This document shows positions 22,543 to 30,842 of a DNA stretch of 43,533 nucleotides, one piece after another. A program made the translations under genes and the position numbers. Every line of letters begins with the position of its first letter. Within the stretch, counting starts at the first letter, position 1. The notes under the pieces are model-generated. The model worked only from the letters and a program-made list of their open reading frames with translations. It ran no database searches and was not told the DNA's origin. The stretch is from Chloroflexota bacterium (GTDB lineage Bacteria > Chloroflexota > Anaerolineae > Anaerolineales > UBA4823): positions 1-43,533 of the forward strand of contig JAEWYL010000205.1 in assembly GCA_023395675.1 (NCBI GenBank). Direction: 5' to 3'.

Positions 22543-23328
22543 TCAGGCCGTCGCCAGGATACGTTCAGGATGGGTATAAAGGTTGAAGCGGCCGCGGCGG
22601 GCATAACCGATCAGGGTGATGCCCCAGGCCTGGGCCATTTCAATCGAGAGGGAGCTGGGTGAAGTACGCGAGATCACCACAGCCGCCCCCTGCCGGGCTG
22701 CTTTTTGCAGCATTTCCGAGCTGATGCGCCCGGTGGTCAGGATCAACCTGCGTTCAAGCTGGATGCCTTCCAGCAGGCAGCGCCCCGCGAGCTTATCCAG
22801 GGTGTTGTGCCGCCCGATATCGTCGGCTGTGAACAGGATGCGCTCGCCGTCGCTCAGGGCGGAGGTGTGCACCCCGCCCGTGCGCCGGTACAGCTCCTGG
22901 TTTTCGAACAGCTCGCCGATCAGGCTGCATACCTGCTCGGGGTTCAGGCAGTCCCCATTCAGGCTGGGGGAGGGCAGGCGGCCCTCCACCGAGGTAAAGC
23001 CGCCCGTGCAGCCCGAAGTGCGCCGCCAGCGGGAGGGCTGCTCCACCGGGTGGTGCAGCCAGACGTCCACGTTGTCGCCCCGCCCGCAGACGTGCACCGA
23101 GGCCACCTCGGAACGGTCCGTGATGACCCCTTCGTTAAACAGGAAACCGGCCGCCAGGGCCTCTAGGTCCACCGGCGTGCACATGAAGGTCAGCCAGACC
23201 TCGCCGTTCACCGTCAGGGAGACGGGCTTTTCGACGATGGTTTCGCCGCTGTACGCCTCGCCCTGGTCTGGTCCGCTTTCCGTTGACCGGTACTGGTAAT
23301 ACTGGATGGCTTTCTCGGCTCTTTCCAT
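22543..23328 (-). CDS. fdhD: Formate dehydrogenase accessory sulfurtransferase
   Basis: Transfers sulfur from a cysteine desulfurase to the Mo/W-bis-PGD cofactor, a step required for active formate dehydrogenase. 261 residues, usual length. TSGCTGG places the persulfide-carrying Cys107 at the position of E. coli Cys121; the second Cys of CxxC is Gly, as in many anaerobes. DDIGRHNTLDKLAG (about 168-181) and TTGRISSEM are signature motifs. As the first gene of the cluster, 13 kb upstream of the FDH subunit it matures, it ties the whole segment to formate metabolism. Confidence 0.95.
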   Translation of the reverse strand: MERAEKAIQYYQYRSTESGPDQGEAYSGETIVEKPVSLTVNGEVWLTFMCTPVDLEALAAGFLFNEGVITDRSEVASVHVCGRGDNVDVWLHHPVEQPSRWRRTSGCTGGFTSVEGRLPSPSLNGDCLNPEQVCSLIGELFENQELYRRTGGVHTSALSDGERILFTADDIGRHNTLDKLAGRCLLEGIQLERRLILTTGRISSEMLQKAARQGAAVVISRTSPSSLSIEMAQAWGITLIGYARRGRFNLYTHPERILATA

Positions 23329-23408
23329 ACGGTAACGTCACTCTGATCCGGCCGGTAATTCCGGTCGAATCAAGGAATAGGTGCGGTTTCGTTCGCTATC
23401 AGATTTCG

Positions 23409-23417
23409 ATTCTAGCA
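23409..23417 (-). promoter_or_regulatory. Extended -10 promoter for fdhD and the redox cluster
   Basis: TGCTAGAAT on the minus strand, about 80 bases before the fdhD ATG. A weak TTCTGA lies 17 bases upstream of the hexamer. It is the best candidate for the main promoter of the cluster. Confidence 0.4.
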
Positions 23418-23443
23418 GAAAGGGGTAGGCGTCAGAAGCGCAT

Positions 23444-23466
23444 AAAGTCACCTTATGGGTGACTTT
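23444..23466 (-). terminator. Hairpin spanning the stop codon of the metallophosphoesterase gene
   Basis: AAAGTCACC/GGTGACTTT, 9-bp perfect stem with a five-base loop that contains the TAA stop codon (23453-23455). It ends in TTT on both strands, so it may be a weak terminator isolating fdhD from the upstream gene. Confidence 0.45.
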
Positions 23467-24292
23467 TCGTCATGAATTCCCGTACCGAGGCTTCCATGCT
23501 CAGCTCGCCAGACAGGCAGCGCTGCTGGTACTGGCAGGCCCACTGGAAGAGCTGCGAGCGGGCCTGCCTCAGTTCGATCAGCACCAGTTCGGCCAGCGGT
23601 CCGGCCTCGGGGATGAACCCGGAGCGGAAAAAGTCCGCCGCCGCGGCCTCCAGGTCGTAGGCCACGCGCACCACTTCGGCCCGCCAGCCGGAGGAGGCCC
23701 AGGTCAGGCGGGCATAGGAGGGGCGCGGATCGAGGTCGAAGGGCAGCCCCGCGGAGCCCGCGTTCACCACCAGGGTGTCCTTCAGCCGGCGCACCAGGGG
23801 GCGGTGGGTGTGCCCCACGCAGAGCAGCGCCGGGGAGGGGGCGATCTGTTTCTTCAGGGTGGAGTCGAGGGTTTCCGGGTAGATGCCGTCGCGGTTGCCC
23901 CGCATGGAGGCGTGCACCACGCGCACCTCACGCCCGTCCGGGCCCTCCAGGCTCTGCTGGAAAGGCATCGCCTCCAGCGGCGCAATATCGCCCCCCAGGC
24001 GGCAGTAGGTCCAGTACGAGCCGCGGTGCACCTCCAGCTCGGTCTCCGAGCGTGGCGCATCCGGATGGGCGTGCAGCATGACGTAATCCTCGTGGTTGCC
24101 CCGCACCAGACGCCAGCCCTGCTTGTCCGCTTTCTCCAGGGCCAGGGCCAGGCACTCCGCCGGGCGCGGCCCGCGGTTGACGATATCCCCGGCGATGACC
24201 ACCTCGTCCGGCCTCCAGGATTCGATATCCGCCAGGACAGCCCGGAAGGCCGCCAGGTTGGCGTGGATGTCGGAGAGCACCGCGATCTTCAT
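23453..24292 (-). CDS. Calcineurin-like metallophosphoesterase
   Basis: 279-residue cytosolic phosphoesterase. The dimetal motifs are all present: DIHAN (about 7-11), GDIVNRG (about 37-43), GNHED (about 67-71), and VGHTHRP late in the protein. It resembles YfcE/diadenosine-tetraphosphatase-like enzymes. The last 70 residues (LELVLIELRQARSQLFQW region) are helical and not part of the catalytic fold. The ATG at 24292 has GGAG nine bases upstream; a GTG two codons earlier is possible. It lies 14 bases after the GH13 gene and is probably co-transcribed with it. The substrate is unknown. Confidence 0.83.
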   Translation of the reverse strand: MKIAVLSDIHANLAAFRAVLADIESWRPDEVVIAGDIVNRGPRPAECLALALEKADKQGWRLVRGNHEDYVMLHAHPDAPRSETELEVHRGSYWTYCRLGGDIAPLEAMPFQQSLEGPDGREVRVVHASMRGNRDGIYPETLDSTLKKQIAPSPALLCVGHTHRPLVRRLKDTLVVNAGSAGLPFDLDPRPSYARLTWASSGWRAEVVRVAYDLEAAAADFFRSGFIPEAGPLAELVLIELRQARSQLFQWACQYQQRCLSGELSMEASVREFMTKSHP

Positions 24293-24306
24293 GCGCACAG
24301 GCTCCG

Positions 24307-26040
24307 TCAGGCGAGGGCGGGCTCGGTGATCAGGGTTTCAAACGGGGCCAGCTCCACCCGCTGCGCGTCCCAATCCCCGCTGCGCCCCTCCTCCCGGCTG
24401 GAGAAGAGCAGCTTTCCCAGGCCGCCGTAAGGGCCAAAATCCAGCTCCTGGGGGCTTGCGGACCAGTTTTGCAGCACCAGGCAGGTCTGAGAGGGGCAGC
24501 GGCGGTAAAAGGCCAGGGTTTCCTCCGCCAGGGCGTGCGGCCCCGGAGCCAACTCGTATTCGCCGCTCAGGAGGGCCGGGGTCTGGCGCCGCAGCGCCAG
24601 CATGCGCCGGTAGAAATTCAGGAGCGAGCCCGGATCCTCCTGCTGGGCCAGTACGTTCACCCCACGGGCATATTCCGGGTTGGCGGGCAGCCAGGGCTGC
24701 ACCTCGGGCGGGCAGAAACCCCCGTTCGGGCCGCCGCTCCAGTGTAGCGGCGTACGGCATTTATCCCGCCCGCGCAGGTTGGCGTACTGCAGGGCCTCCT
24801 CATGCGGCGCACGCACCACGTCCATATCCATGTGGTAGGCCCAGATCCCCAGCAGGTCCTTGAACTGGCCCAGCTCCAGGCCGGTGAAATCGGTCATGCC
24901 GATCTCCTCGCCGTTATACAGGAACGGGGTGCCCCGCAGGGTGAGCATCAGGGCCAGGGACAGGCGCGCAATCTCATCCTCGTGAGCGCCGTTTCCGAAG
25001 CGGTTTTTCGTGCGGGAGGAGTCATGGTTGCCCAGGGTGTTGCAGGGCCAGCCCTCGGGCGGGATGCCCGCCAGGCGCGTCTGCTGGTTGGCGCGGATGG
25101 TCTGCGGGGTCAGCCTGGGGACCTTCAGCAGGGGGAAGTTGAATACCATGTGCAGCTCATCCTCGCCGGTCTGCCCGTAGTAGGAGAGGTCCTCCGTCTC
25201 GCCCACCAGGACACGCTCTTCGTATTCATCACAGACGGCCCGGAGCTCTTTCATCACATCGTGAATTTCCGGGCGGTCTATCTGGAGGCCGAAGAGGTCC
25301 ATGAAGGATTTGCTGACCTGCTCCCAATCGTCCGGGCTCTGCGCCCGGCGCTCCAGCAGGTAGAATTCGGCCTGGTTCAGGCGGCTGACGTGATCGTGCA
25401 GGTCCTGGTCCTCAAAGAGGGTGCCGATGGCGTCCAGGCGAAAACCGTCCACGCCCATATCCAGCCAGTAGCGCATCACGCCGTACATCGCTTCCCGCAC
25501 TTCGGGGTTGCGCCAGTTCAGGTCGGGCTGCTGCTTGAAGAAGAAATGGTAGTAGTACTGGCCGGACAGCTCGTCCAGTTCCCAGGCAGAGCCGCCGAAG
25601 GTGGAATACCAGTTATTGGGCGGGCCGCCGTCCTTGCCTTCGCGCCAGATATACCAGTCCCTTTTCGGGCTGTTCCGGCTGGAACGGGATTCGATGAACC
25701 AGGGGTGCTGGTCGGAGGTGTGATTGAGCACCAGATCGAGGATCAGGCGCATCCCGCGCGCGTGCAGGCCGTCCAGAAAGCGGCGGAAATCCTCCAGCGT
25801 GCCGTATTCGGGGGCCACGCCGTAATAATCCGAGATGTCGTAGCCGCAGTCGTACTGGGGGGAGGGATAGTGAGGGGAGAGCCAGATGGCGTCCACGCCC
25901 AGGTCCTTGAGGTAGTCCAGCCGCGAGAGCATGCCGGCGAAATCGCCGATCCCGTCGCCGTTGCCGTCGGCGAAACTGCGCGGGTAGATCTGGTAAAAGA
26001 CCGCCCGCTGCCACCATTTCAAATCTTCCGGTTTATTCAT
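24307..26040 (-). CDS. GH13 alpha-glucosidase (oligo-1,6-glucosidase type)
   Basis: 577-residue cytosolic glycoside hydrolase of family 13 that releases glucose from alpha-linked oligosaccharides. The (beta/alpha)8 barrel carries VLNHTSD (about 104-110), nucleophile Asp203 in GFRLDAIG, acid/base Glu281 in VGETED, and Asp340 in LGNHDSSR. A C-terminal beta domain (about 500-577) follows. Length and order fit oligo-1,6-glucosidase, trehalulose hydrolase and related enzymes; exact linkage preference cannot be read. There is no signal peptide. The start overlaps the DUF6483-like gene by eight bases. Confidence 0.9.
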   Translation of the reverse strand: MNKPEDLKWWQRAVFYQIYPRSFADGNGDGIGDFAGMLSRLDYLKDLGVDAIWLSPHYPSPQYDCGYDISDYYGVAPEYGTLEDFRRFLDGLHARGMRLILDLVLNHTSDQHPWFIESRSSRNSPKRDWYIWREGKDGGPPNNWYSTFGGSAWELDELSGQYYYHFFFKQQPDLNWRNPEVREAMYGVMRYWLDMGVDGFRLDAIGTLFEDQDLHDHVSRLNQAEFYLLERRAQSPDDWEQVSKSFMDLFGLQIDRPEIHDVMKELRAVCDEYEERVLVGETEDLSYYGQTGEDELHMVFNFPLLKVPRLTPQTIRANQQTRLAGIPPEGWPCNTLGNHDSSRTKNRFGNGAHEDEIARLSLALMLTLRGTPFLYNGEEIGMTDFTGLELGQFKDLLGIWAYHMDMDVVRAPHEEALQYANLRGRDKCRTPLHWSGGPNGGFCPPEVQPWLPANPEYARGVNVLAQQEDPGSLLNFYRRMLALRRQTPALLSGEYELAPGPHALAEETLAFYRRCPSQTCLVLQNWSASPQELDFGPYGGLGKLLFSSREEGRSGDWDAQRVELAPFETLITEPALA

Positions 26041-26749
26041 GTTTCAAATCTCGCAACCTCTGCTCGACGCCGGCGCGGGAGAAGCCGTGCCGGTTCAGGT
26101 CAGCCTCTGGCAGGCTCAGAAGGCGGAGGAAAAACATTTCCAGCTCCTGGCGGATGGCTTCATCGCCGGGCAGGCTGCCTGCCAGGGAGTTGATCGCCCG
26201 GGCTGCCTTCGCGTAGTCTTCCTTCATCTCGTAGTACTGGTACAGGCTGAAGAGGGTGTCCGGGGGCAGGGCTTCGAGCTCCAGCCTACCGGCCGTGCTC
26301 TCGATCCTCTCGTCCAGAGATTCCGCCTCCAGGGGCAGGAGCACGACCTCCTCTTCATTTTCCGCCGGAGCCGCCGTAAGCGCCGGGGCCGCTTCCGGCC
26401 CGGAAAAAGCGGCCTCCAGGTAGAAGGACAGGGCCCGCAGGGCGGCCGCCTCGCTCTCCGCCCGGCGGCCCTGGCCAGAGAGCAGTTCCGCGTGCAGGCG
26501 GGTCAGGTCAGCCACGGCAAGCAGGCGGTCCAGGTCCAACTCGCCCTCCGGGCTGCGCAGGTGCTCGAGCAGGCTGCCGTCGTCCAGACGGGAGGAGAGG
26601 TCAAAGGGCAATCCGGTGAGGCCCTCGAGCGCCCCTGCGATAGACTGCTCGGCCTCGATATAGCGCCCGCTGGTCTTCAGGCGCAGCGCCTGGGCCAGCA
26701 CCGCCGCCGCCTGGCGCAGCATGCGCAGCACGTAGTCCTGAGAAAACAA
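26033..26749 (-). CDS. DUF6483-like helical protein of unknown function
   Basis: 238 residues, mostly helical with tetratricopeptide-like pairs (GRYIEAEQSIAGAL, YYEMKEDYAKAARAINSLAG). The start MFSQDYVLRMLRQAAAVLAQ is typical of the DUF6483 family, seen mainly in Chloroflexota and Firmicutes. It starts with TTG at 26749, supported by AGGAGG seven bases upstream. It overlaps the alpha-glucosidase start by eight bases. It may be a protein-protein interaction module; no enzyme motif is seen. Confidence 0.68.
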   Translation of the reverse strand: MFSQDYVLRMLRQAAAVLAQALRLKTSGRYIEAEQSIAGALEGLTGLPFDLSSRLDDGSLLEHLRSPEGELDLDRLLAVADLTRLHAELLSGQGRRAESEAAALRALSFYLEAAFSGPEAAPALTAAPAENEEEVVLLPLEAESLDERIESTAGRLELEALPPDTLFSLYQYYEMKEDYAKAARAINSLAGSLPGDEAIRQELEMFFLRLLSLPEADLNRHGFSRAGVEQRLRDLKHE

Positions 26750-26815
26750 CAGCTCGCCTCCTGAGGCTCTTCAGCCACTCCTTAGTTGCCCTGCGGCCTG
26801 TTCACAGGCTGACGA

Positions 26816-26858
26816 TTTCCGGTGAAATGCGCGGATCAATCGCGCAATTCACCGGAAA
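26816..26858. other. Long intergenic hairpin
   Basis: TTTCCGGTGAA-A-TGCGCG pairs with CGCGCA-A-TTCACCGGAAA around a seven-base loop (17 pairs with one A-A mismatch). It lies just beyond the terminator-like hairpin that ends the prolyl oligopeptidase gene. No open frame or promoter is obvious in the rest of this 143-base gap. Confidence 0.6.
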
Positions 26859-26904
26859 AGACCGGTGGTCGAGAAGGCGGCGAAGCTCCCGCTCAGACCA
26901 CCGG
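26856..26904 (-). terminator. Probable terminator of the prolyl oligopeptidase gene
   Basis: On the minus strand CCGGTGGTC, which is the last codons of the gene, pairs with GACCACCGG after a 25-base structured loop and is followed by TCTTTT. The stop codon lies inside the loop. Confidence 0.6.
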
Positions 26905-28980
26905 CTGGCTGTCCCGGATGCCCAGGGCTTCCAGGGTGAAGGCCCAGACGTCCGCCTCCTCTTCGATCAGCAGCCGGGTGGGCTTGCCGAACCCGTGCCC
27001 TGCCCGGGACTGGATGCGGATCAGCAGCGGGTTATCGCAGCCCTGGGCCGCCTGCAGGGCTGCCGCGAACTTGAACGAATGTCCCGGCACCACCCGGTCG
27101 TCGTGGTCGGCGGTGGTGATCAGGGTCGGGGGGTAGCAAACGCCGGGGCGGATATTGTGCAAGGGGGAGTAAGCGTACAGGGTGCGGAAGCCGTCGGGGT
27201 CATCGGCGCAGCCGTAATCGCTGACCCAGCCCCAACCGATGGTAAAGCGGTGGAAGCGGAGCATATCCATCACCCCCACCGCCGGGAGGGCGGCGCCGAA
27301 CAGGTCGGGGCGCTGGGTCATGCAGGCGCCGACCAGCAGGCCCCCGTTCGAACGGCCCTGGATGGCCAGCTTCGGGGAGGAGGTGATCCCCTGCGCGATC
27401 AGCCACTCGGCGCAGGAGATGAAATCGTCGAACACGTTCTGCTTGTTGTGCAGCATCCCGCCCTGGTGCCATTCCTCGCCGTACTCGCCCCCGCCGCGCA
27501 GGCAGGCCACAGCCAGCACGCCGCCCAGCTCAAGCCATGCCAGCCGGCTGATGCTGAAGGTGGGCAGGATGGGAATGTTGAAGCCGCCGTAGCCGTAGAG
27601 CAGGGTCGGGTTCTGGCCGTCCTTCGACAGGTCCGCCTTGTGCACCAGGAACATGGGCACCCGGGTCCCGTCGCTGCTGGTCACGAAGACCTGCTCGGTG
27701 CGGTAGGGGGTGAAATCGAAGTCCATATCCGGCGTCCAGAGCGCTTCGAGGGCCTCGCTCCGGAAATCGAACCGGAAGACGGTGGGCGGGTGGACAAAGG
27801 AGTGGAACAGGAAGAAAAGCTCGTCGTCCTTGCGCTCTCCGGTCAGGCTGAGCACGGCGGTGGCGGCCAGGATCGAGCCGAGCGGCAGGTGGATCTCGCC
27901 CAGGAAACTGCCCGAACGATCATAGCGACGCAGGGCGTGGTGGGCGTCCTGCAGGTATACGGCGATGAACTCAGCGTGCACAATTTTCACCGCTTCGAGC
28001 GTGTCGCTGCTCTCCGGGATGAGAGTCTGCCAGTTTTCGCGCTGCGGCCGGCGGATATCCATGGCGATCAGCCGCCCGCGCGGCGCCTCCAGGCCGGTGC
28101 GGAAGTAGAACAGCGGCCCATCGTTCCCAACGAAAAGATAATCGGCCTCCAGGCTACCGATCAGTTCCACGAACCCGGTCCCCGCCTGCAGGTCCTGGTA
28201 AAAGACACGGTTGCGGATATCCGTGCCCTGGCTCACGAGCAGGATGAGATAGCGCCCCTCGTCGCTGACGAGGGCGTCGAAGCCCCATTCCGGCTGGTCG
28301 GGGCGCTCGTACACCAGGCGGTCCTCGGCCTGCGCGGTCCCGATGCGGTGGAAGAAAAGCTTCTGGTTGAGGTTCACCCCGGTGTAGGCCTCGCCCTCCT
28401 GCGGCTCGTCGAAGCGGGCGTAGAAGAATCCCGAGTTATCGGGCAGCCAGGCCGCGCCGGAGAATTTGCTCCACTGGATGACATCCGGCAGGTCTTCCCC
28501 GGTGCGCACGTCGCGCACGCGCCAGGTGATCCAGTCCGAACCGCTGGCGCTGGCGGCATAGGCCAGCAGGTTCCCGTCCTCGCTCGGCGACCAGGTGGTC
28601 AGGGCCACCGTCCCGTCCTCCGAGAAGGTGTTCGGGTCGAGCAGCAGGCGGGGCTCCTGGTCGAAGCTCTCGAAGGTGTAGAGCACGTCCTGGTTCTGCA
28701 GCCCGGTATTGCGGAACTGGAAGTAGCGCCCGCCCTTCTTGCGCGGCGCAGTGGCCTTGGGATAGTCCCACAGCTCGGTCAGGCGGCGGCGCAGGCGCTC
28801 GCGCTGGGGCAGCGCCTCCAGGTAGCCAAAGGTCAGCCGGTTCTGGGCCTGGATCCAGTCCAGTGTCTGCGCCAAATCAACCTCCTCGAGCCAGCGGTAG
28901 GGGTCGGACACGCGCGTGCCGTGATAATCGTCGGACTGCTCAATGGTGGGGGTGTGCGGGTAAGTGAGCTTCGTCATCAT
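26893..28980 (-). CDS. Prolyl oligopeptidase (S9A)
   Basis: 695-residue cytosolic serine peptidase cutting after proline in short peptides. The N-terminal part (about 75-400) forms the seven-bladed propeller; the start YPHTPTIEQSDDYHGTRVSDPYRWLEE is characteristic. The C-terminal alpha/beta hydrolase domain has Ser544 in GRSNGG, the Asp in ADHDDRV (about 627) and His662 in RAGHGFG. Length matches the family. Two adjacent ATG codons start the frame, with AAGGA four or seven bases upstream. A TATAAT lies at 29054-29059. Confidence 0.93.
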   Translation of the reverse strand: MMTKLTYPHTPTIEQSDDYHGTRVSDPYRWLEEVDLAQTLDWIQAQNRLTFGYLEALPQRERLRRRLTELWDYPKATAPRKKGGRYFQFRNTGLQNQDVLYTFESFDQEPRLLLDPNTFSEDGTVALTTWSPSEDGNLLAYAASASGSDWITWRVRDVRTGEDLPDVIQWSKFSGAAWLPDNSGFFYARFDEPQEGEAYTGVNLNQKLFFHRIGTAQAEDRLVYERPDQPEWGFDALVSDEGRYLILLVSQGTDIRNRVFYQDLQAGTGFVELIGSLEADYLFVGNDGPLFYFRTGLEAPRGRLIAMDIRRPQRENWQTLIPESSDTLEAVKIVHAEFIAVYLQDAHHALRRYDRSGSFLGEIHLPLGSILAATAVLSLTGERKDDELFFLFHSFVHPPTVFRFDFRSEALEALWTPDMDFDFTPYRTEQVFVTSSDGTRVPMFLVHKADLSKDGQNPTLLYGYGGFNIPILPTFSISRLAWLELGGVLAVACLRGGGEYGEEWHQGGMLHNKQNVFDDFISCAEWLIAQGITSSPKLAIQGRSNGGLLVGACMTQRPDLFGAALPAVGVMDMLRFHRFTIGWGWVSDYGCADDPDGFRTLYAYSPLHNIRPGVCYPPTLITTADHDDRVVPGHSFKFAAALQAAQGCDNPLLIRIQSRAGHGFGKPTRLLIEEEADVWAFTLEALGIRDSQPVV

Positions 28981-29053
28981 AGGGTCCTTGTGTGCATAGT
29001 TTCTGGTTCAACGTGGAAGCCTGCCCCGGGTGCAGGCGCAGGGCGGCTGTCTC

Positions 29054-29059
29054 ATTATA
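29054..29059 (-). promoter_or_regulatory. -10 box for the prolyl oligopeptidase gene
   Basis: A consensus TATAAT on the minus strand about 74 bases before the ATG. No good -35 box is seen. A hairpin with stem CCGCCTCC/GGAGGCGG (29070-29102) sits immediately upstream and may end the Nudix transcript. Confidence 0.45.
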
Positions 29060-29110
29060 CTCCGGGCTTCCGCCTCCAGCCCGGCTGCCCAGAAGGAGGC
29101 GGCCGGCGGG

Positions 29111-29749
29111 TCAGGGACGGGGAGGCGCGCGGAGCTCGGGCGGCAGGAACTCCAGCCAGGAGTCCTGCGGTGCGATGAGCTCCGGCAGGGCGTCGAGGGG
29201 CGCCCAGAAGAGCCGGTAGGTGTGCCAGTCCACCGCCACGTCCCACTCCGCGGGCGTCTCCTGGGCGCTCTCCAGCAGGTAAAAATGGCGCACCCGGCGC
29301 TCCGCTAGCGCGGCATCCGGCACCCAACCGGTGATCTGCATGCTGATGTAGCCCGGGTCGGGCAGCCGGTCCCATTCGGTGTAGCTGACCTGGGTAAAAC
29401 CCGCCTGGGAGCGGCCGGTCAGGGTCACCACGGCCCCGCGAGGTAGATGCGCCCATTCGAAGCTCCCCGCATCCGGCCGGGCGAAGACCCGGGTGCCGGT
29501 CAGGATGGGGCGCCGGTCCTGCGGGAGCGGTTCCTCCCGCCGGCCCAGGCTGCGCAGGATTTTCAGGTCTTCCAGCCCGGTCTCCTCGCGCGCTTCCCGC
29601 AGGCCCGCCGCTTCGGGGCTCTCGCCGGGTTCCACCGTCCCGGCTGGGAGCTGGATCCCGGCGTAGGGGTGGCGGAAAAGCAGCAGCTCGGGACCGGCGG
29701 GGGCGCGGCGGAGGATCAAGGCGGTGACTTTACCCAGCTCTCCCGGCAA
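29111..29749 (-). CDS. Nudix hydrolase
   Basis: 212-residue hydrolase of nucleoside-diphosphate-linked compounds. The Nudix box GTVEPGESPEAAGLREAREETGL (about 37-59) is complete. The start was set at TTG 29749 because AGGGAGAG lies about six bases upstream; a longer frame reading back into the pyruvate-kinase-like gene is rejected. The C-terminal 130 residues include repeated Trp/Tyr (WDVAVDWHTYRLFW) and are not assigned. It follows the pyruvate-kinase-like gene by 13 bases. Confidence 0.85.
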   Translation of the reverse strand: MPGELGKVTALILRRAPAGPELLLFRHPYAGIQLPAGTVEPGESPEAAGLREAREETGLEDLKILRSLGRREEPLPQDRRPILTGTRVFARPDAGSFEWAHLPRGAVVTLTGRSQAGFTQVSYTEWDRLPDPGYISMQITGWVPDAALAERRVRHFYLLESAQETPAEWDVAVDWHTYRLFWAPLDALPELIAPQDSWLEFLPPELRAPPRP

Positions 29750-29762
29750 ATGCCACTCTCCC

Positions 29763-30761
29763 TTAACGAGAGCCGTTCGTGCCCGGCCCGGGCTGAAAAA
29801 TCGCCCCTGCCCGGACGCTCTCCACCGGGTAGCTGCCGGCGGCGGTCTCGTCGGAGAGCACGAAGCCGCGGTAGCCGCAGGCCAGGGCTTCATACAGGCA
29901 GCACACTTCGGAGCGGGTTGGCGAGGGCGAGGCGGACATATGCTCCAGGACCTGCCCCGCCAGCAGGACCGGGACGGAGATCGTTTCCAGGCGGGACGAG
30001 ACGGCGTGCACGGCCTCCGCCATCCCCTTCATCCCCAGCTCGGCCCCCAGGTCCCCACGGCAGACCCAGAGCTCGGAGGCGTGCGCGGCGATCTCCTGGG
30101 CCTGCTCCAGCGCCTGGCCGCGCTCCAGCTTGGCGATCAAGTAAGCCGGGCTGAACCAGTCGCGGTAAGCCGACATCTCGGCCGCGTCCTTCACGTAAGA
30201 AATGGCGTAGCGCAGCCCGGGCAGGCCCCGGGTGGCGGCCAGGATCGCCCGGTCTCTCTCGTTCAGGCTCTCCTGGCGGTAGGAGGAGTGGGCGAAGGTG
30301 ATCCCCTTGCGCGGGGAAAGCTCGCCGCCAAGCACCACCCGGGCTCTCACCTCGCCGGCGGCCACGCTCTCCACCTCCAGGCGCACTTTGGCGTCGTTCA
30401 GGCGGATCTCGCCGCTGGAAAGGTGCGCGGCCTCGAAGAAATCTTCATGCGGGACCGGCAGCACCCCGGGCTGGTCTGCTTTTGAGGCCAGCACCAGCCG
30501 GAGCCGGTCGCCGGCAACTGCTTGAAAGGGCAGGAACCCGCCCAGCCGCCACTTGCTCCCCTGCAGGTCCAGCACCAGCGGCAGTTCCGCCTCCAGCCCG
30601 GCGCGGAAAGGTTCCAGCTTCTCCAGCCATTCGTCCAGCCCGGCCGGGGAGAGATGCGATGTGTTCAGACGGAACCCGGTCGCCCCGGCGTCCAGCATGG
30701 CGCTCCAGGTTTCCGGCGCCCGGCTGGCGGGCCCAAGGGTGGGGATGAGTTCGTACTTCAT
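29763..30761 (-). CDS. Pyruvate-kinase-like barrel protein lacking the C-terminal domain
   Basis: 332 residues against about 470 for pyruvate kinase. The barrel and B domain are present: PTLGPASRAPE and RLNTSH at the N-terminus, IAKLERG (Lys and Glu of the active site), CRGDLGAEL (metal-binding Asp) and SDETAAGSYPVESV near the end. The regulatory C domain is missing. The usual DTKGPEIR is DLQGSKWR and LVDDG is RLNDA, so substrate or metal binding may differ. It may be a divergent kinase or act on another enolpyruvate-like compound. No strong Shine-Dalgarno is seen. Confidence 0.75.
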   Translation of the reverse strand: MKYELIPTLGPASRAPETWSAMLDAGATGFRLNTSHLSPAGLDEWLEKLEPFRAGLEAELPLVLDLQGSKWRLGGFLPFQAVAGDRLRLVLASKADQPGVLPVPHEDFFEAAHLSSGEIRLNDAKVRLEVESVAAGEVRARVVLGGELSPRKGITFAHSSYRQESLNERDRAILAATRGLPGLRYAISYVKDAAEMSAYRDWFSPAYLIAKLERGQALEQAQEIAAHASELWVCRGDLGAELGMKGMAEAVHAVSSRLETISVPVLLAGQVLEHMSASPSPTRSEVCCLYEALACGYRGFVLSDETAAGSYPVESVRAGAIFQPGPGTNGSR

Positions 30762-30842
30762 GTGCGCTCTGGATGCAAACGGGTAGCGGCCTGCGGGCGG
30801 CCTCCTGCAGTGCTTTCTACAGCCGGAGGGTTCGCGGCAGTG

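Noticed and set aside
29750..29893. Longer N-terminus for the Nudix hydrolase
   Set aside because: The extra 48 codons overlap the pyruvate-kinase-like gene, are Pro/Ala/Arg-rich, and lack family similarity; the TTG with AGGGAG upstream fits better.
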